64,000 bases of DNA from an uncultured Carboxylicivirga sp. (GTDB lineage Bacteria > Bacteroidota > Bacteroidia > Bacteroidales > Marinilabiliaceae). Made by a program: the position numbers and the translations under genes. This document shows, one piece after another, positions 47,058-55,435 of this stretch; position 1 is the first letter of the stretch, and each line of letters opens with the position of its first letter. The notes beneath the pieces are model-generated. The model saw only the letters and a program-made list of their open reading frames with translations, was not told where the DNA came from and ran no database searches. Location of the stretch: NCBI GenBank assembly GCA_947491945.1, contig CANLLN010000001.1, forward strand, positions 186,001 through 250,000. The letters run 5' to 3'.

Positions 47058-47762
47058 ATGCAGAAGACGACACATAAGTACAAACATCTGTTTTTTGATT
47101 TGGATCATACGCTGTGGGACTTTGAGGCGAATTCGGAGGCCACACTGCGTATTTTATTTAGTAGCTATCAGCTGTCGCGTTACTTTACGGATTACGAACA
47201 GTTCCATGCCAAATATGAAGTTCACAACCGTTTTCTGTGGGCGCAGTACCGTCGTAGCAACGTGGATAAGAAAACGCTTAACGTGCAGCGTTTTTACCTG
47301 CCTTTTGCCGAGGTGGGTTTTGATGATCATGCCGTGGCGCAGCAGTTTGCCAATGATTACCTGCGCATCAGTGCCACGCAAACGCTTCTTTTCCCAAATA
47401 CGATGGAGGTGCTCGATGAACTGAAAGAGCGTTACACGCTTCATATTATCACCAACGGATTTAAAGAGGTGCAGAACAAGAAGTTGGTTAATAGTGGTTT
47501 GCGGTCTTATTTTACCAATATTTTTATTTCGGAGTTGATAGGCGTACAAAAGCCCGATACCTATTTTTTTGATTATGCCGTAAAAAGTTGTCATGCCAGT
47601 AAAAAAGAATGCCTGGTGATCGGCGATAGTCTGGAAGCGGATATTCGGGGTGCGCAAAAGGCCGGCATCGATCAGGTGTTTTTTAATACGCGACAGCTTG
47701 ATTTTGAAGGAGAGGTGACCCATGAAATATCCGCCCTAAAGGAGCTGCTCACCTTTCTTTAA
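47058..47762 (+). CDS. YjjG-like noncanonical pyrimidine nucleotidase (HAD)
   Basis: This is a 234-residue HAD phosphatase. Motif I is FFDLDHTLWDFEANSEAT, which with its long helical cap is typical of YjjG. Motif II is IITNGFKEVQ, the Lys is in GVQKPDTYFF, and motif IV is VIGDSLEADIRGAQ. YjjG removes phosphate from noncanonical pyrimidine nucleotides such as 5-halo-dUMP, protecting the nucleotide pool. It follows the lipoprotein gene by 9 bp. The exact substrate is inferred from the family. Confidence 0.9.
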   Translation: MQKTTHKYKHLFFDLDHTLWDFEANSEATLRILFSSYQLSRYFTDYEQFHAKYEVHNRFLWAQYRRSNVDKKTLNVQRFYLPFAEVGFDDHAVAQQFANDYLRISATQTLLFPNTMEVLDELKERYTLHIITNGFKEVQNKKLVNSGLRSYFTNIFISELIGVQKPDTYFFDYAVKSCHASKKECLVIGDSLEADIRGAQKAGIDQVFFNTRQLDFEGEVTHEISALKELLTFL

Positions 47763-47872
47763 TGCCTGACAATTGAAATTCGTGTATTTTTTGGCAGACT
47801 ATATTTGCAAGCTGTCAATAGTCTCTCAAATTTTGATACTTTGTACTTTTCTGGCTTGTCCAGATTAGGTGA

Positions 47873-47904
47873 TTGAGTCGTTCAATGGCATTTCCTTATA
47901 TTTG
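47873..47904 (+). promoter_or_regulatory. Candidate promoter for mnmE
   Basis: TATATTTG at 47897-47904 matches TAnnTTTG, and TTG at 47873-47875 lies 21 nt upstream. A second TATATTTG at 47800-47807 could be an alternative upstream start. The mnmE ATG is 64 bp downstream. Confidence 0.45.
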
Positions 47905-47967
47905 CAGAAATAATCGCTTGTGTAGTCTCAGTTAAGAGAGGTTCAGGCAAGTTGTAAGAATTTAGTT

Positions 47968-49377
47968 ATGCTAGATAGTAAAGATACCATTTGTGCCATA
48001 TCAACCGCTCAGGGAGCCGGTGCCATCGCTGTAATCCGTTTGTCAGGGCCTGAGGCGCTTTCTGTTTGTGAACAAGTGTTTGTGCCGGCCACCAAAGGAA
48101 AGAAACTGACTAGGCAAAAAGCCAATACCGTTCATTTTGGCAGTATCAGCGATGGTGAAAAGGATTTGGATGAGGTGTTGGTGAGTATCTTTAAAGCCCC
48201 TCATTCGTTTACCGGTGAGGATATTGTTGAGATTGCCTGCCACGGCGCACCTTACATACAGCAACAGCTATTACAATTGTTAACCCAACGTGGTGCGCGC
48301 CTGGCAAGGGCGGGGGAGTTTACGCAACGGGCTTTTTTAAATGGTAAAATGGATTTGTCGCAGGCCGAAGCCGTTGCCGATTTGATTGCCTCGCGCAGCG
48401 AAGCCGCCCGTCGTGTTGCCTTACAGCAGATGAGGGGTGGTTTTTCCAATGAATTGATTCATCTGCGCGAGCGCTTGCTTAATTTTATCTCCTTGATTGA
48501 GCTGGAACTGGATTTTAGTGAGGAGGACGTTGAGTTTGCCAATCGTTCGGAACTCTATCAGTTGGTGGATGAGATAGCGCATTTACTAACTAAGCTGGTG
48601 CAGTCTTTTTCTTTGGGTAATGCCATAAAAAACGGAATCCCTGTGGCCATAGTGGGACATACCAATGCCGGCAAGTCAACGCTTTTAAATACTTTGTTAA
48701 AAGAGGATCGGGCCATTGTATCGGATATACACGGTACTACGCGCGATGTCATTGAGGATATTATCAATATCGAAGGAATGAGCTTCCGTTTTATCGATAC
48801 GGCTGGGATACGTGATACGCACGATGCCATCGAGAGTTTGGGCATTGAGCGTACTTACCAGAAAATTGACAAGGCCACCATTGTGTTGCTAATGCTGGAT
48901 GTGAATGATCCGGATGAAAAGATACACGAGGCCATTACCAATGTTAAACAACGACTTAATGAGTCGCAGCAGTTGATTGTGGTGATCAATAAGATTGATT
49001 TGGCTGGTGAGGAAGGTGCTGCCCGTTTTAATAAGAATAGCTTTCGTGAGCTGTCGGGTACCGATGCCATAGTGCCCATTTCGGCCAAGCAACAGGAAAA
49101 TATTGAAGCCCTGCACGATGCACTTCTAAAGACAGTTAATCTTTCGGCGCTGGATAACGATGAGGTGATAGTGACCAATGCCCGCCATTATGAGGCCCTG
49201 CAGCAGTCGCTGGAGGCCATTATGCGAGTGGGAGAGGGGATGAAAAGTGGTTTGTCCGGCGACTTCCTGGCGCAAGACATCCGCGAAGTACTGCATTACC
49301 TAGGCGAGATAACCGGACAGATCAATACAGATGAAGTATTGGGTAATATTTTTAAGAATTTCTGTATCGGAAAGTAA
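47968..49377 (+). CDS. mnmE: tRNA modification GTPase MnmE
   Basis: This is a 469-residue MnmE/TrmE. It has an N-terminal formyl-THF-binding domain (DTICAISTAQGAGAIAVIRLS), then the helical domain with the inserted G domain. The G motifs are GHTNAGKST (P-loop), DTAG and NKID, and the C-terminal catalytic motif is FCIGK. With MnmG it installs carboxymethylaminomethyl groups on U34 of tRNAs. The last 18 coding bases, which encode that motif, are a known island-insertion target in other bacteria, and a mobile element begins directly after the stop codon. Confidence 0.97.
   Translation: MLDSKDTICAISTAQGAGAIAVIRLSGPEALSVCEQVFVPATKGKKLTRQKANTVHFGSISDGEKDLDEVLVSIFKAPHSFTGEDIVEIACHGAPYIQQQLLQLLTQRGARLARAGEFTQRAFLNGKMDLSQAEAVADLIASRSEAARRVALQQMRGGFSNELIHLRERLLNFISLIELELDFSEEDVEFANRSELYQLVDEIAHLLTKLVQSFSLGNAIKNGIPVAIVGHTNAGKSTLLNTLLKEDRAIVSDIHGTTRDVIEDIINIEGMSFRFIDTAGIRDTHDAIESLGIERTYQKIDKATIVLLMLDVNDPDEKIHEAITNVKQRLNESQQLIVVINKIDLAGEEGAARFNKNSFRELSGTDAIVPISAKQQENIEALHDALLKTVNLSALDNDEVIVTNARHYEALQQSLEAIMRVGEGMKSGLSGDFLAQDIREVLHYLGEITGQINTDEVLGNIFKNFCIGK
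49360..49377 (+). other. Candidate attachment site (attL) in the mnmE 3' end
   Basis: The last 18 bases of mnmE, TTCTGTATCGGAAAGTAA, encode the catalytic FCIGK end. They resemble the trmE attachment core used by SGI1-type islands. Here an integrase gene follows 209 bp later, with no other gene between. The site also contains an imperfect AATTTC/GAAAGT inverted pair around 7 bp. I found no second copy up to base 64,000, so attR is unverified. Confidence 0.45.
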
Positions 49378-49553
49378 AGTGTGTTTTTCGAATTTAACTA
49401 CAAGGTCAAAAGAAGTAAAATAGAATGCAATTAAAGTCAATCAAAAAGCTTACCAGTAATGCATTAAGGATAATTGATATCAATCTGCCTTGAATTATAT
49501 AATGAGTTTCCTTTTACTTCACTTGACTTTTATTTTACAATTCTTTACCCTAC

Positions 49554-49585
49554 TTTTACAACTACACATCGTAAACGTTGTAAAA
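49554..49585 (+). promoter_or_regulatory. Inverted repeat upstream of integrase
   Basis: TTTTACAAC and GTTGTAAAA are perfect 9-bp arms separated by 14 bp and end one base before the integrase ATG. It could be an operator, an integrase arm-type site or part of the excision site. Confidence 0.5.
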
Positions 49586-49586
49586 A

Positions 49587-50714
49587 ATGAAAATAAGCCT
49601 ACGAAAAAGAAAGCTTAAGAATGGTAAGACCAGTTTATTCCTTGAATACTATAAGGGATACACAAAAGATGAAAACGGTAAAATCAAGCACAACAGAGAA
49701 TTTGAAAATCTTAACCTGACCATTTTTGACAAACCAAAGACTCCGACTGAAAAGCTGGATAACAAAGACACACTAACTTTAGCTGAGAAAATTAGGACTA
49801 AAAAGCAGGCTGAATTTGATTCGGGAAAATATGGCTTTCAAAGCAATACTAAGTTCAACGCTAACTTTATTGAGTACTTTAAAAAACTCACTGATGAACG
49901 TTTTGAAAGTAAAGGTAATCATGGCAATTGGGATAGCTGCTACAAACACTTAACAAAGTACTTCGGTCTTAAGCTTCTATTTAAAGACTTTACAGTTGAA
50001 AAAATCAAGGACTTCAAGGAGTATCTGGATAAAGAAGCAACTACCCCACAAGGCAAAAGACTTTCTACGAATACGAAGTTATCCTATTTTTCAAAAGTTA
50101 AAGCAGCTTTAAACCAGGCATTTGAAGAGCATATCATCTATGACAATCCCGGTAAACGAGTAAAGGGCTTCCCTAAAGCGGAAGTTGAACGACCATATTT
50201 AACACATAGTGAAGTTCAAAAGTTAGCAAAGGCTGAATGTCGAATACCAAGTATTAAGAAAGCTTTTTTATTTGCATGTCTTACTGGCCTAAGGTATTCT
50301 GATATAGAAAAGCTAATCTGGAAAGAAGTCCGTGAAAATGAAGATGAGTTGCGAATTGTTTTTACCCAGAAAAAAACTGATGGTCTTGAGTATTTATATA
50401 TCAGTCAAAATGCGAGAGAATTACTTGGTGAAAGAGGAGCTCCTGAAGAAAAGGTAATTCCAGACCTAAAATATACTGCCCAGACTACAAATATCTTAAT
50501 GAAGTGGGCCTATAAAGCCGGGATTTTCAAGGAGTTCACATTTCACTCTAGCCGTCATACCAACGCAGTGCTTATGCTTGAAAATGGAGCAGACATTTAT
50601 ACAGTTTCTAAAAGACTTGGCCATAAAGAAATTAGGACAACTGAAATCTACGCAAAGATCGTTGACGCTAAACAACGAGAAGCCGCTAATATCATTCCAA
50701 CAATCACCTTATAA
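49587..50714 (+). CDS. Tyrosine site-specific integrase
   Basis: This 375-residue phage/conjugative-transposon integrase has an N-terminal arm-binding and SAM-like domain (to about residue 190), then the catalytic domain. The catalytic residues are placed as Arg in TGLRYSDI, Lys in FTQKKTDG, His-Arg in FHSSRHTN, His in RLGHKEIR and Tyr in EIYAKI. It is the first gene after mnmE and should insert and excise the element at the mnmE 3' end. Codon use here shifts to A/T-rich codons relative to the neighbouring host genes. Confidence 0.95.
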   Translation: MKISLRKRKLKNGKTSLFLEYYKGYTKDENGKIKHNREFENLNLTIFDKPKTPTEKLDNKDTLTLAEKIRTKKQAEFDSGKYGFQSNTKFNANFIEYFKKLTDERFESKGNHGNWDSCYKHLTKYFGLKLLFKDFTVEKIKDFKEYLDKEATTPQGKRLSTNTKLSYFSKVKAALNQAFEEHIIYDNPGKRVKGFPKAEVERPYLTHSEVQKLAKAECRIPSIKKAFLFACLTGLRYSDIEKLIWKEVRENEDELRIVFTQKKTDGLEYLYISQNARELLGERGAPEEKVIPDLKYTAQTTNILMKWAYKAGIFKEFTFHSSRHTNAVLMLENGADIYTVSKRLGHKEIRTTEIYAKIVDAKQREAANIIPTITL

Positions 50715-50719
50715 TAAAT

Positions 50720-51898
50720 ATGAGAGTATTATATAATAAGTTTATTAAACAAACTAATGCTATACAAGATTCTAAGACTGAACATCATGTCAGAACTTTC
50801 AAAGAGTTTTTCTATTATCACAACACTAACAATGATTGCCAAAGTCAATACGAAATAGCTTCTCTTTTAACTCAAATTAGAACAGATATAGAAAACATAA
50901 ATCTATCATGTAAAGAAATTGAAGGTCAAATAAATTCACCTGTATATTTAAACGACGATCAAATTTCAACCCTTTTTTGTGAGTTTAAGAGTAAACTTCT
51001 TAAAAATATTGAATCTGTGAGCCTTCATAGGTGGCTATCGCTTAATATTCAGGAAAGCAGAAAGCTGACAATTCACATATTGGAAAGTCACATCATTGAT
51101 GAATTTGAAAAAATTCTTATTGCAACGCACATATGGATTACATTCTTTTTTAATGATAAAATCTTTAAGTATTCAATAGTAAAAGATAACCTATATGAAC
51201 TATGCCCTATAAAAACAGCAGAATATGGATATTCATTTGGTAATAGCTTATTAAGAACAGGATATTTTGATGGTCTATCTTTGTATATATTGGATAATCA
51301 GCAAACGATTAGCTACCAAACGATTTTCAGACTACACCCAACTGATTTATCACATCTTCCATATCCAGCAAGAGTGATATATCGTGAAGAGTTAATAAAG
51401 CGAATTGACACGCAAACAAAAGTAAACTTGTCGTCAGATATTCATGGGATGACAATTAATAACTTAGTAGATTACTACGAGTATGCGCAAAAGAGCATAG
51501 GTAAACTCCCATTGCCCCTTAAATTCAAACTCAAGGATAAAGAAGCTAAAAAGAAGTTTAATAGCATTAGTAAATACTTTATCAAAAATTGGAAAATAGT
51601 TGATTGTACGATTCTGGAGTTTGTAAAATTAACAGAGGTAGATTCTGATGAAAATCAAGTATTTAATGTTACTAAATTTAAAAAACCCTACTTTTTCTAC
51701 TTTATTGATATTCTAAGCCAAGAATGCATTTCAAAACATGGGATGATATCTGTAATAAAAGATCGATTTACTTTCGATGGTGAACCATATGAATATGAAA
51801 ATAATTCTCTATCAAAAATGAAAGAAAGAAGTATCAATGACAATTTACCTCTCAAAGACAAAAACATTATCGATGAACAACTGAAATACATGTCATAG
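50720..51898 (+). CDS. Uncharacterised element protein after integrase
   Basis: This 392-residue protein begins 5 bp after the integrase stop. It is Ile/Lys/Asn-rich and largely helical, without a membrane segment or a motif I can name. The first about 130 residues look like a helical bundle, the middle (YSFGNSLLRTGYFDG) resembles a beta-rich segment, and the end is charged. The tight spacing implies co-expression with the integrase. It could be a regulator of excision or element cargo; I do not invent a function. Confidence 0.75.
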   Translation: MRVLYNKFIKQTNAIQDSKTEHHVRTFKEFFYYHNTNNDCQSQYEIASLLTQIRTDIENINLSCKEIEGQINSPVYLNDDQISTLFCEFKSKLLKNIESVSLHRWLSLNIQESRKLTIHILESHIIDEFEKILIATHIWITFFFNDKIFKYSIVKDNLYELCPIKTAEYGYSFGNSLLRTGYFDGLSLYILDNQQTISYQTIFRLHPTDLSHLPYPARVIYREELIKRIDTQTKVNLSSDIHGMTINNLVDYYEYAQKSIGKLPLPLKFKLKDKEAKKKFNSISKYFIKNWKIVDCTILEFVKLTEVDSDENQVFNVTKFKKPYFFYFIDILSQECISKHGMISVIKDRFTFDGEPYEYENNSLSKMKERSINDNLPLKDKNIIDEQLKYMS

Positions 51899-52030
51899 AT
51901 GATAATAAAATGCAACCTCCTTCAAACGCTACAAATCACGAATACAACACTTTAAACTGCCACATATTGTCATCATTAATGCATGACCTTCTTTTCTTGA
52001 CCTCATTTTCCTTTGTTTGCCATGTAAACT

Positions 52031-52046
52031 GATACTGGCCAGTATC
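52031..52046. promoter_or_regulatory. Perfect 16-nt palindrome, candidate operator
   Basis: GATACTGGCCAGTATC is a perfect palindrome, centred about 35 bp before the ATG of the HTH gene. The rest of 51899-52073 contains no gene I can support. It could be the binding site of the HTH protein itself. Confidence 0.5.
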
Positions 52047-52073
52047 CATGTATAACCTTTAAAATGAAGTATC

Positions 52074-52367
52074 ATGGATCATTACGAAAACATAAATGAT
52101 CGATTAACTAAAATCGAAAAGCTCTTATTGTGCCAAAAAAAGTCAATGACATTTAATGATGTGGTTGAGTACACTGGTTTTAAGCCATCATACCTCTATA
52201 AGTTAACTAGTTCATTTTCAATACCTTACAGCAAACCCGGCGGCGGAAAACTTTTCTTTGATAAGGATGAAATTGATCGTTGGCTACTAGAAACCAATCG
52301 AGTACGAACAGAAAGCGACTTGGACCAAGCTGCATCTGATTTCTTATTGCGTAGGAGAAAACAATAA
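52074..52367 (+). CDS. Helix-turn-helix DNA-binding protein (excisionase-like)
   Basis: This 97-residue protein contains an HTH_17/excisionase-type winged helix (MTFNDVVEYTGFKPSYLYKL), a Gly-rich wing (PYSKPGGGKLFFDKDEIDRW), and a charged C-terminal tail. Such proteins in Bacteroidota elements direct excision or regulate mobilization genes. A perfect palindrome lies just upstream. Confidence 0.85.
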   Translation: MDHYENINDRLTKIEKLLLCQKKSMTFNDVVEYTGFKPSYLYKLTSSFSIPYSKPGGGKLFFDKDEIDRWLLETNRVRTESDLDQAASDFLLRRRKQ

Positions 52368-52447
52368 TACGTAAATATAAAAGGCGTTGCCCAATCAACG
52401 CCCATCAATTCTTCTAATTCCTTTAAACCACTTACAAAAATAGTATA

Positions 52448-53245
52448 ATGGCTAAATATAGGCAAATCCAAACCCATTTTTGGACTGATGCTTGGGTAAT
52501 GGATCTTACTCCAGAAAAGAAGTACTTCTACTTGTATATCCTCACAAATGATAAAGTAAAACAATGTGGTATCTATGAGATACCGCTACGAAAAATGGAA
52601 GTTGAAACAGGATATAACCGAGACACATTGCTGCTACTGCTGGATGAGTTCGTAAAAATGAACAAGATTCGTTACAACCTAGAAACCAAGGAGATATGCA
52701 TCATTAATTTCAGCAAGTACAACTTTACCCAGAGTCCTAAAGTAAAAGCATGCATTAGGAAGGAATTTAACCAAGTAAAAGACAAGAAGTTAATAGGGTA
52801 TATATATGGTATGCATAGTCTATACAAAGACTATGATAAGTCTATCAATACCGATGCGCAAGAAAAACAAAAAGAAGAAGAAAAAGAAGAAAAAAAACAA
52901 AAAGAAAAGATACTTGAGGTTTACTCTAAGGAAATTGAAGACATTCTTTCTTTTTGGGGGTTTACAGGCAAAGACGACAAACGAGAGCTTCTATTAAAAC
53001 AATTACAACAACTATCAAAGAATCAAATACCTCTCGTCGTGTTTTTTAAGCAAGCCAATAACTATATTACTTACAAACAATCTGTTTCTGAGCGAAAACA
53101 TGCTTTCAATCGCTTTTTGGGATTAGACAATCCTAATGACATTAATACAGCTGGTTGGAACACTGAAAATTGGGAGCACAAGTTAAAATCCTTAAAAAGA
53201 ATCAACATAACAAATCAAACTAAAAATTATGAATCAGGACTATAA
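52448..53245 (+). CDS. Replisome-organiser-like replication protein
   Basis: This 265-residue protein starts with MAKYRQIQTHFWTDAWVMD, as in phage replisome organisers and DnaD-like initiators that begin with a winged-helix domain. A stretch of about 25 Lys/Glu residues (residues ~139-158) forms a charged linker. The C-terminal half is helical and may contact the helicase loader. The next gene, a DnaC-like ATPase, overlaps by 17 bp, which supports a role in element replication. The DnaD assignment is by pattern, not full alignment. Confidence 0.75.
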   Translation: MAKYRQIQTHFWTDAWVMDLTPEKKYFYLYILTNDKVKQCGIYEIPLRKMEVETGYNRDTLLLLLDEFVKMNKIRYNLETKEICIINFSKYNFTQSPKVKACIRKEFNQVKDKKLIGYIYGMHSLYKDYDKSINTDAQEKQKEEEKEEKKQKEKILEVYSKEIEDILSFWGFTGKDDKRELLLKQLQQLSKNQIPLVVFFKQANNYITYKQSVSERKHAFNRFLGLDNPNDINTAGWNTENWEHKLKSLKRINITNQTKNYESGL

Positions 53246-53864
53246 TAGACACTTAGAAGCAATCTATAAAATCGGCCGAAAATGCACAAGCAACTTTGAA
53301 TTGACAGATTCCGATCTGTGGATCTACAAACTTCTACTAAAGTATTTTAATAATGACCCAAGTTTCGAGAAAGAAAACCCTAAATACTCCCTTCGCAAGG
53401 GACTATTAATTCGTGGCAATATAGGCACCGGTAAAACCTCATTAATGAAAGTCTTTTCACATTTCAATAGAGCTTGTAATAATTCAAGAGAATACCTAAT
53501 AAAAAGGTGTACTACTTTAAATATAGAGTTCATTAAAAACGGACCAATTACAATAGAGCATAATTCAATAAATAGTTTTTTTAAAACAAATGGCTTACTC
53601 GACAAAACTAAACCTGTTACTCTTTGCTTAGATGATTTAGGAACAGAAGTTCAAGAAGCTTCGTATTACTCAAACCATATAAACTTTATGCAATTTATTC
53701 TTCTTGGCAGATATGATGGTTTTTGTGATTATGGCATGCGAACATACATTACATCAAATCTTCATCCAGAAGATATCCAGTTAAAATACGGCTACCACGT
53801 AAGATCTAGGCTTAAAGAAATGTGCAATGATATCATCTATCCAGGAACTGATAGAAGAAAGTAA
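53229..53864 (+). CDS. DnaC/IstB-like ATPase, probable helicase loader
   Basis: This is a 211-residue AAA+ ATPase. It has the Walker A motif IRGNIGTGKTSLM, Walker B LCLDDLGTE, and a sensor-like ITSNLHPED. It ends with RSRLKEMCN, which contains a possible arginine finger. It resembles DnaC and phage helicase loaders. It overlaps the initiator-like gene by 17 bp. Together they suggest that the element can replicate autonomously after excision. Confidence 0.82.
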   Translation: MNQDYNRHLEAIYKIGRKCTSNFELTDSDLWIYKLLLKYFNNDPSFEKENPKYSLRKGLLIRGNIGTGKTSLMKVFSHFNRACNNSREYLIKRCTTLNIEFIKNGPITIEHNSINSFFKTNGLLDKTKPVTLCLDDLGTEVQEASYYSNHINFMQFILLGRYDGFCDYGMRTYITSNLHPEDIQLKYGYHVRSRLKEMCNDIIYPGTDRRK

Positions 53865-53902
53865 AATTCACACTATCTACTAATAACCATAAGGGATGAA
53901 GC

Positions 53903-53990
53903 AATAGATGTTACATTTGAAATAATAATGTAACATCTATTATGCCCTGAAAACTTTGTTTTCAGTGACCGAATGTAACATTGTTACGTT
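53903..53990. other. Cluster of three inverted repeats, candidate oriT
   Basis: Three inverted repeats lie in the 159-bp gap before the mobilization genes: perfect 15-bp arms 53903-53917/53927-53941 (AATAGATGTTACATT), an 8-bp perfect hairpin at 53947-53965 (CTGAAAAC/GTTTTCAG), and a shorter one at 53972-53990 (AATGTAAC/GTTACGTT). The TGTTACA/TGTAACA sequence recurs. Such structures typically precede relaxase operons. An origin of transfer is inferred from position. Confidence 0.5.
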
Positions 53991-54023
53991 CCCTCTTGCT
54001 ACCCTTATTTTAAAATTAATTCA

Positions 54024-54632
54024 ATGAAAATCATACGCATATCTCCAGAATTGCATAACGATTTTAAAAAACTATGCATAAGGGAAAAAAAAGGACTAAC
54101 CGAAGGCGCAGAATTATTAATCAATTCTGCCCTCAAAAAGGGGACTTTAAAAGAAGTTACTAAAAATGTATTCAATCAAATCCAAGGTCTTGAATCAACC
54201 TTTAAAAGCTGGATGCGCCAACATGAGAAATCTTATTTTAAAAATGTATCCGATGACCTTATAGTTTTGTCCAGAACATTGAAAGATGTAAGTACACGAA
54301 CTCAAAATGAAGAACTATTCAAAAATGGAATCGCTTCAATTCAAGAAGTAGCTGATGAATCCCATAGAAAGTACGAAGCACTACTCCATCAAAAAGCCAT
54401 TGAAAGAGCGAGTTTATTATCAACGCTAAAAAAATCTGCAATCACATTATGCATCATAGCAGCCGTTTTCGTTTTAAGCAACTTCATTATTGATTTCAAC
54501 ATTCGACTTGACAACATTCAAGCGGAAAATTACGATAAGCTTCGAACGCACTGTAAAATGGTACAAGAAAGACATAAGGGAATAAACATACTGGAATCAT
54601 TTGATCAAATGCTATCACAACAAAACGAGTAG
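54024..54632 (+). CDS. RHH-type mobilization protein with membrane segment (BfmA/BtgA-like)
   Basis: This 202-residue protein has an N-terminal ribbon-helix-helix-like region (MKIIRISPELHNDFKKLC) and a coiled-coil-like centre. A single membrane segment follows near residues 142-160 (TLCIIAAVFVLSNFIIDF), then a short C-terminal tail. It resembles BfmA/BtgA-type accessory mobilization proteins. A membrane anchor is less usual for an oriT-binding accessory protein and might link the relaxosome to the membrane or a host conjugation apparatus. The relaxase gene starts 2 bp downstream. Confidence 0.72.
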   Translation: MKIIRISPELHNDFKKLCIREKKGLTEGAELLINSALKKGTLKEVTKNVFNQIQGLESTFKSWMRQHEKSYFKNVSDDLIVLSRTLKDVSTRTQNEELFKNGIASIQEVADESHRKYEALLHQKAIERASLLSTLKKSAITLCIIAAVFVLSNFIIDFNIRLDNIQAENYDKLRTHCKMVQERHKGINILESFDQMLSQQNE

Positions 54633-54634
54633 AT

Positions 54635-55435
54635 ATGTACATAAAGGTTATAAATCCAACCAAGCATGGAACTGCAACCTACTCTAATACCGGCTCCTGC
54701 AGTAATCTTGTCGAATATTTGGGTAAAGAGAATGAATCTTTAGCCATAGATAAGCGCGAAATGTTTTTTAACCAGACTGATGATGAGATAAGTTCAAATG
54801 CTGTCATTAAAATGATTGACAATAATGTGAAAGGAATCGCTAAAGGCAGAACTCGCTTCAATAGCTTAGTGATTGCACCAGATAAGGAAGAGCAAGAACA
54901 TATCAAAAACGACCCAGTTGCATTAAAAAAGTATACCTGCGAAGTGATGAAAGCCTATGCTGAAAACTTTCACCTCAAATCCGGAAAGAAATTGGGCATA
55001 AATGACCTGGTTTGGGCTGCAAAACTAGAGTACGAACGTAACGGAAATAATGAAGCTAATATGCATGTTCATGTAATCGTTTCTGCGAGAGATAAGGAGC
55101 AACAGATTACTCTATCGCCTAACACCAATGACAAAAAACGATTTAATCGAGTCAACTTCTACCTTGAAAGTGAAAAGGCATTTGATAAGTTGTTCCATTA
55201 TGAACGTCTCGAAAGCAAATTAAAAACCGATCAAATGATCAAATACGGAAACCTCTACGAGAGAGATAAATACTTTACCGCACTGGATGAGAAGAGAGCA
55301 CAATTTCAATCTAATGAAATTGGCAAATCTATTACTCAAGGCATTCAGTCGGTCAATTCCCAACGGGGGCAATACCAGGAAGAATTTAAAAAGAAGAAAG
55401 TTAAAAAGCGTAATTCCCAAAATCTAAAACTATGA
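54635..55435 (+). CDS. DUF5712 relaxase/mobilization protein
   Basis: This is a 266-residue protein of the DUF5712 family of Bacteroidota mobilization proteins. It begins MYIKVINPTKHGTATYSN and has GSCSNLVEYLGKEN near the start. The motif MHVHVIVSARD (His-x-His) is the probable metal-binding site of a relaxase. The C-terminus is a basic, likely disordered tail. It should nick the element's oriT during transfer. It overlaps parA by 4 bp (ATGA) and follows the RHH accessory gene by 2 bp. Confidence 0.85.
   Translation: MYIKVINPTKHGTATYSNTGSCSNLVEYLGKENESLAIDKREMFFNQTDDEISSNAVIKMIDNNVKGIAKGRTRFNSLVIAPDKEEQEHIKNDPVALKKYTCEVMKAYAENFHLKSGKKLGINDLVWAAKLEYERNGNNEANMHVHVIVSARDKEQQITLSPNTNDKKRFNRVNFYLESEKAFDKLFHYERLESKLKTDQMIKYGNLYERDKYFTALDEKRAQFQSNEIGKSITQGIQSVNSQRGQYQEEFKKKKVKKRNSQNLKL

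Noticed and set aside
52806-52997. Second frame through the Lys/Glu-rich stretch of the replication protein
   Set aside because: It arises from a purine-rich repeat that is open in several frames; the product is nearly pure Lys.
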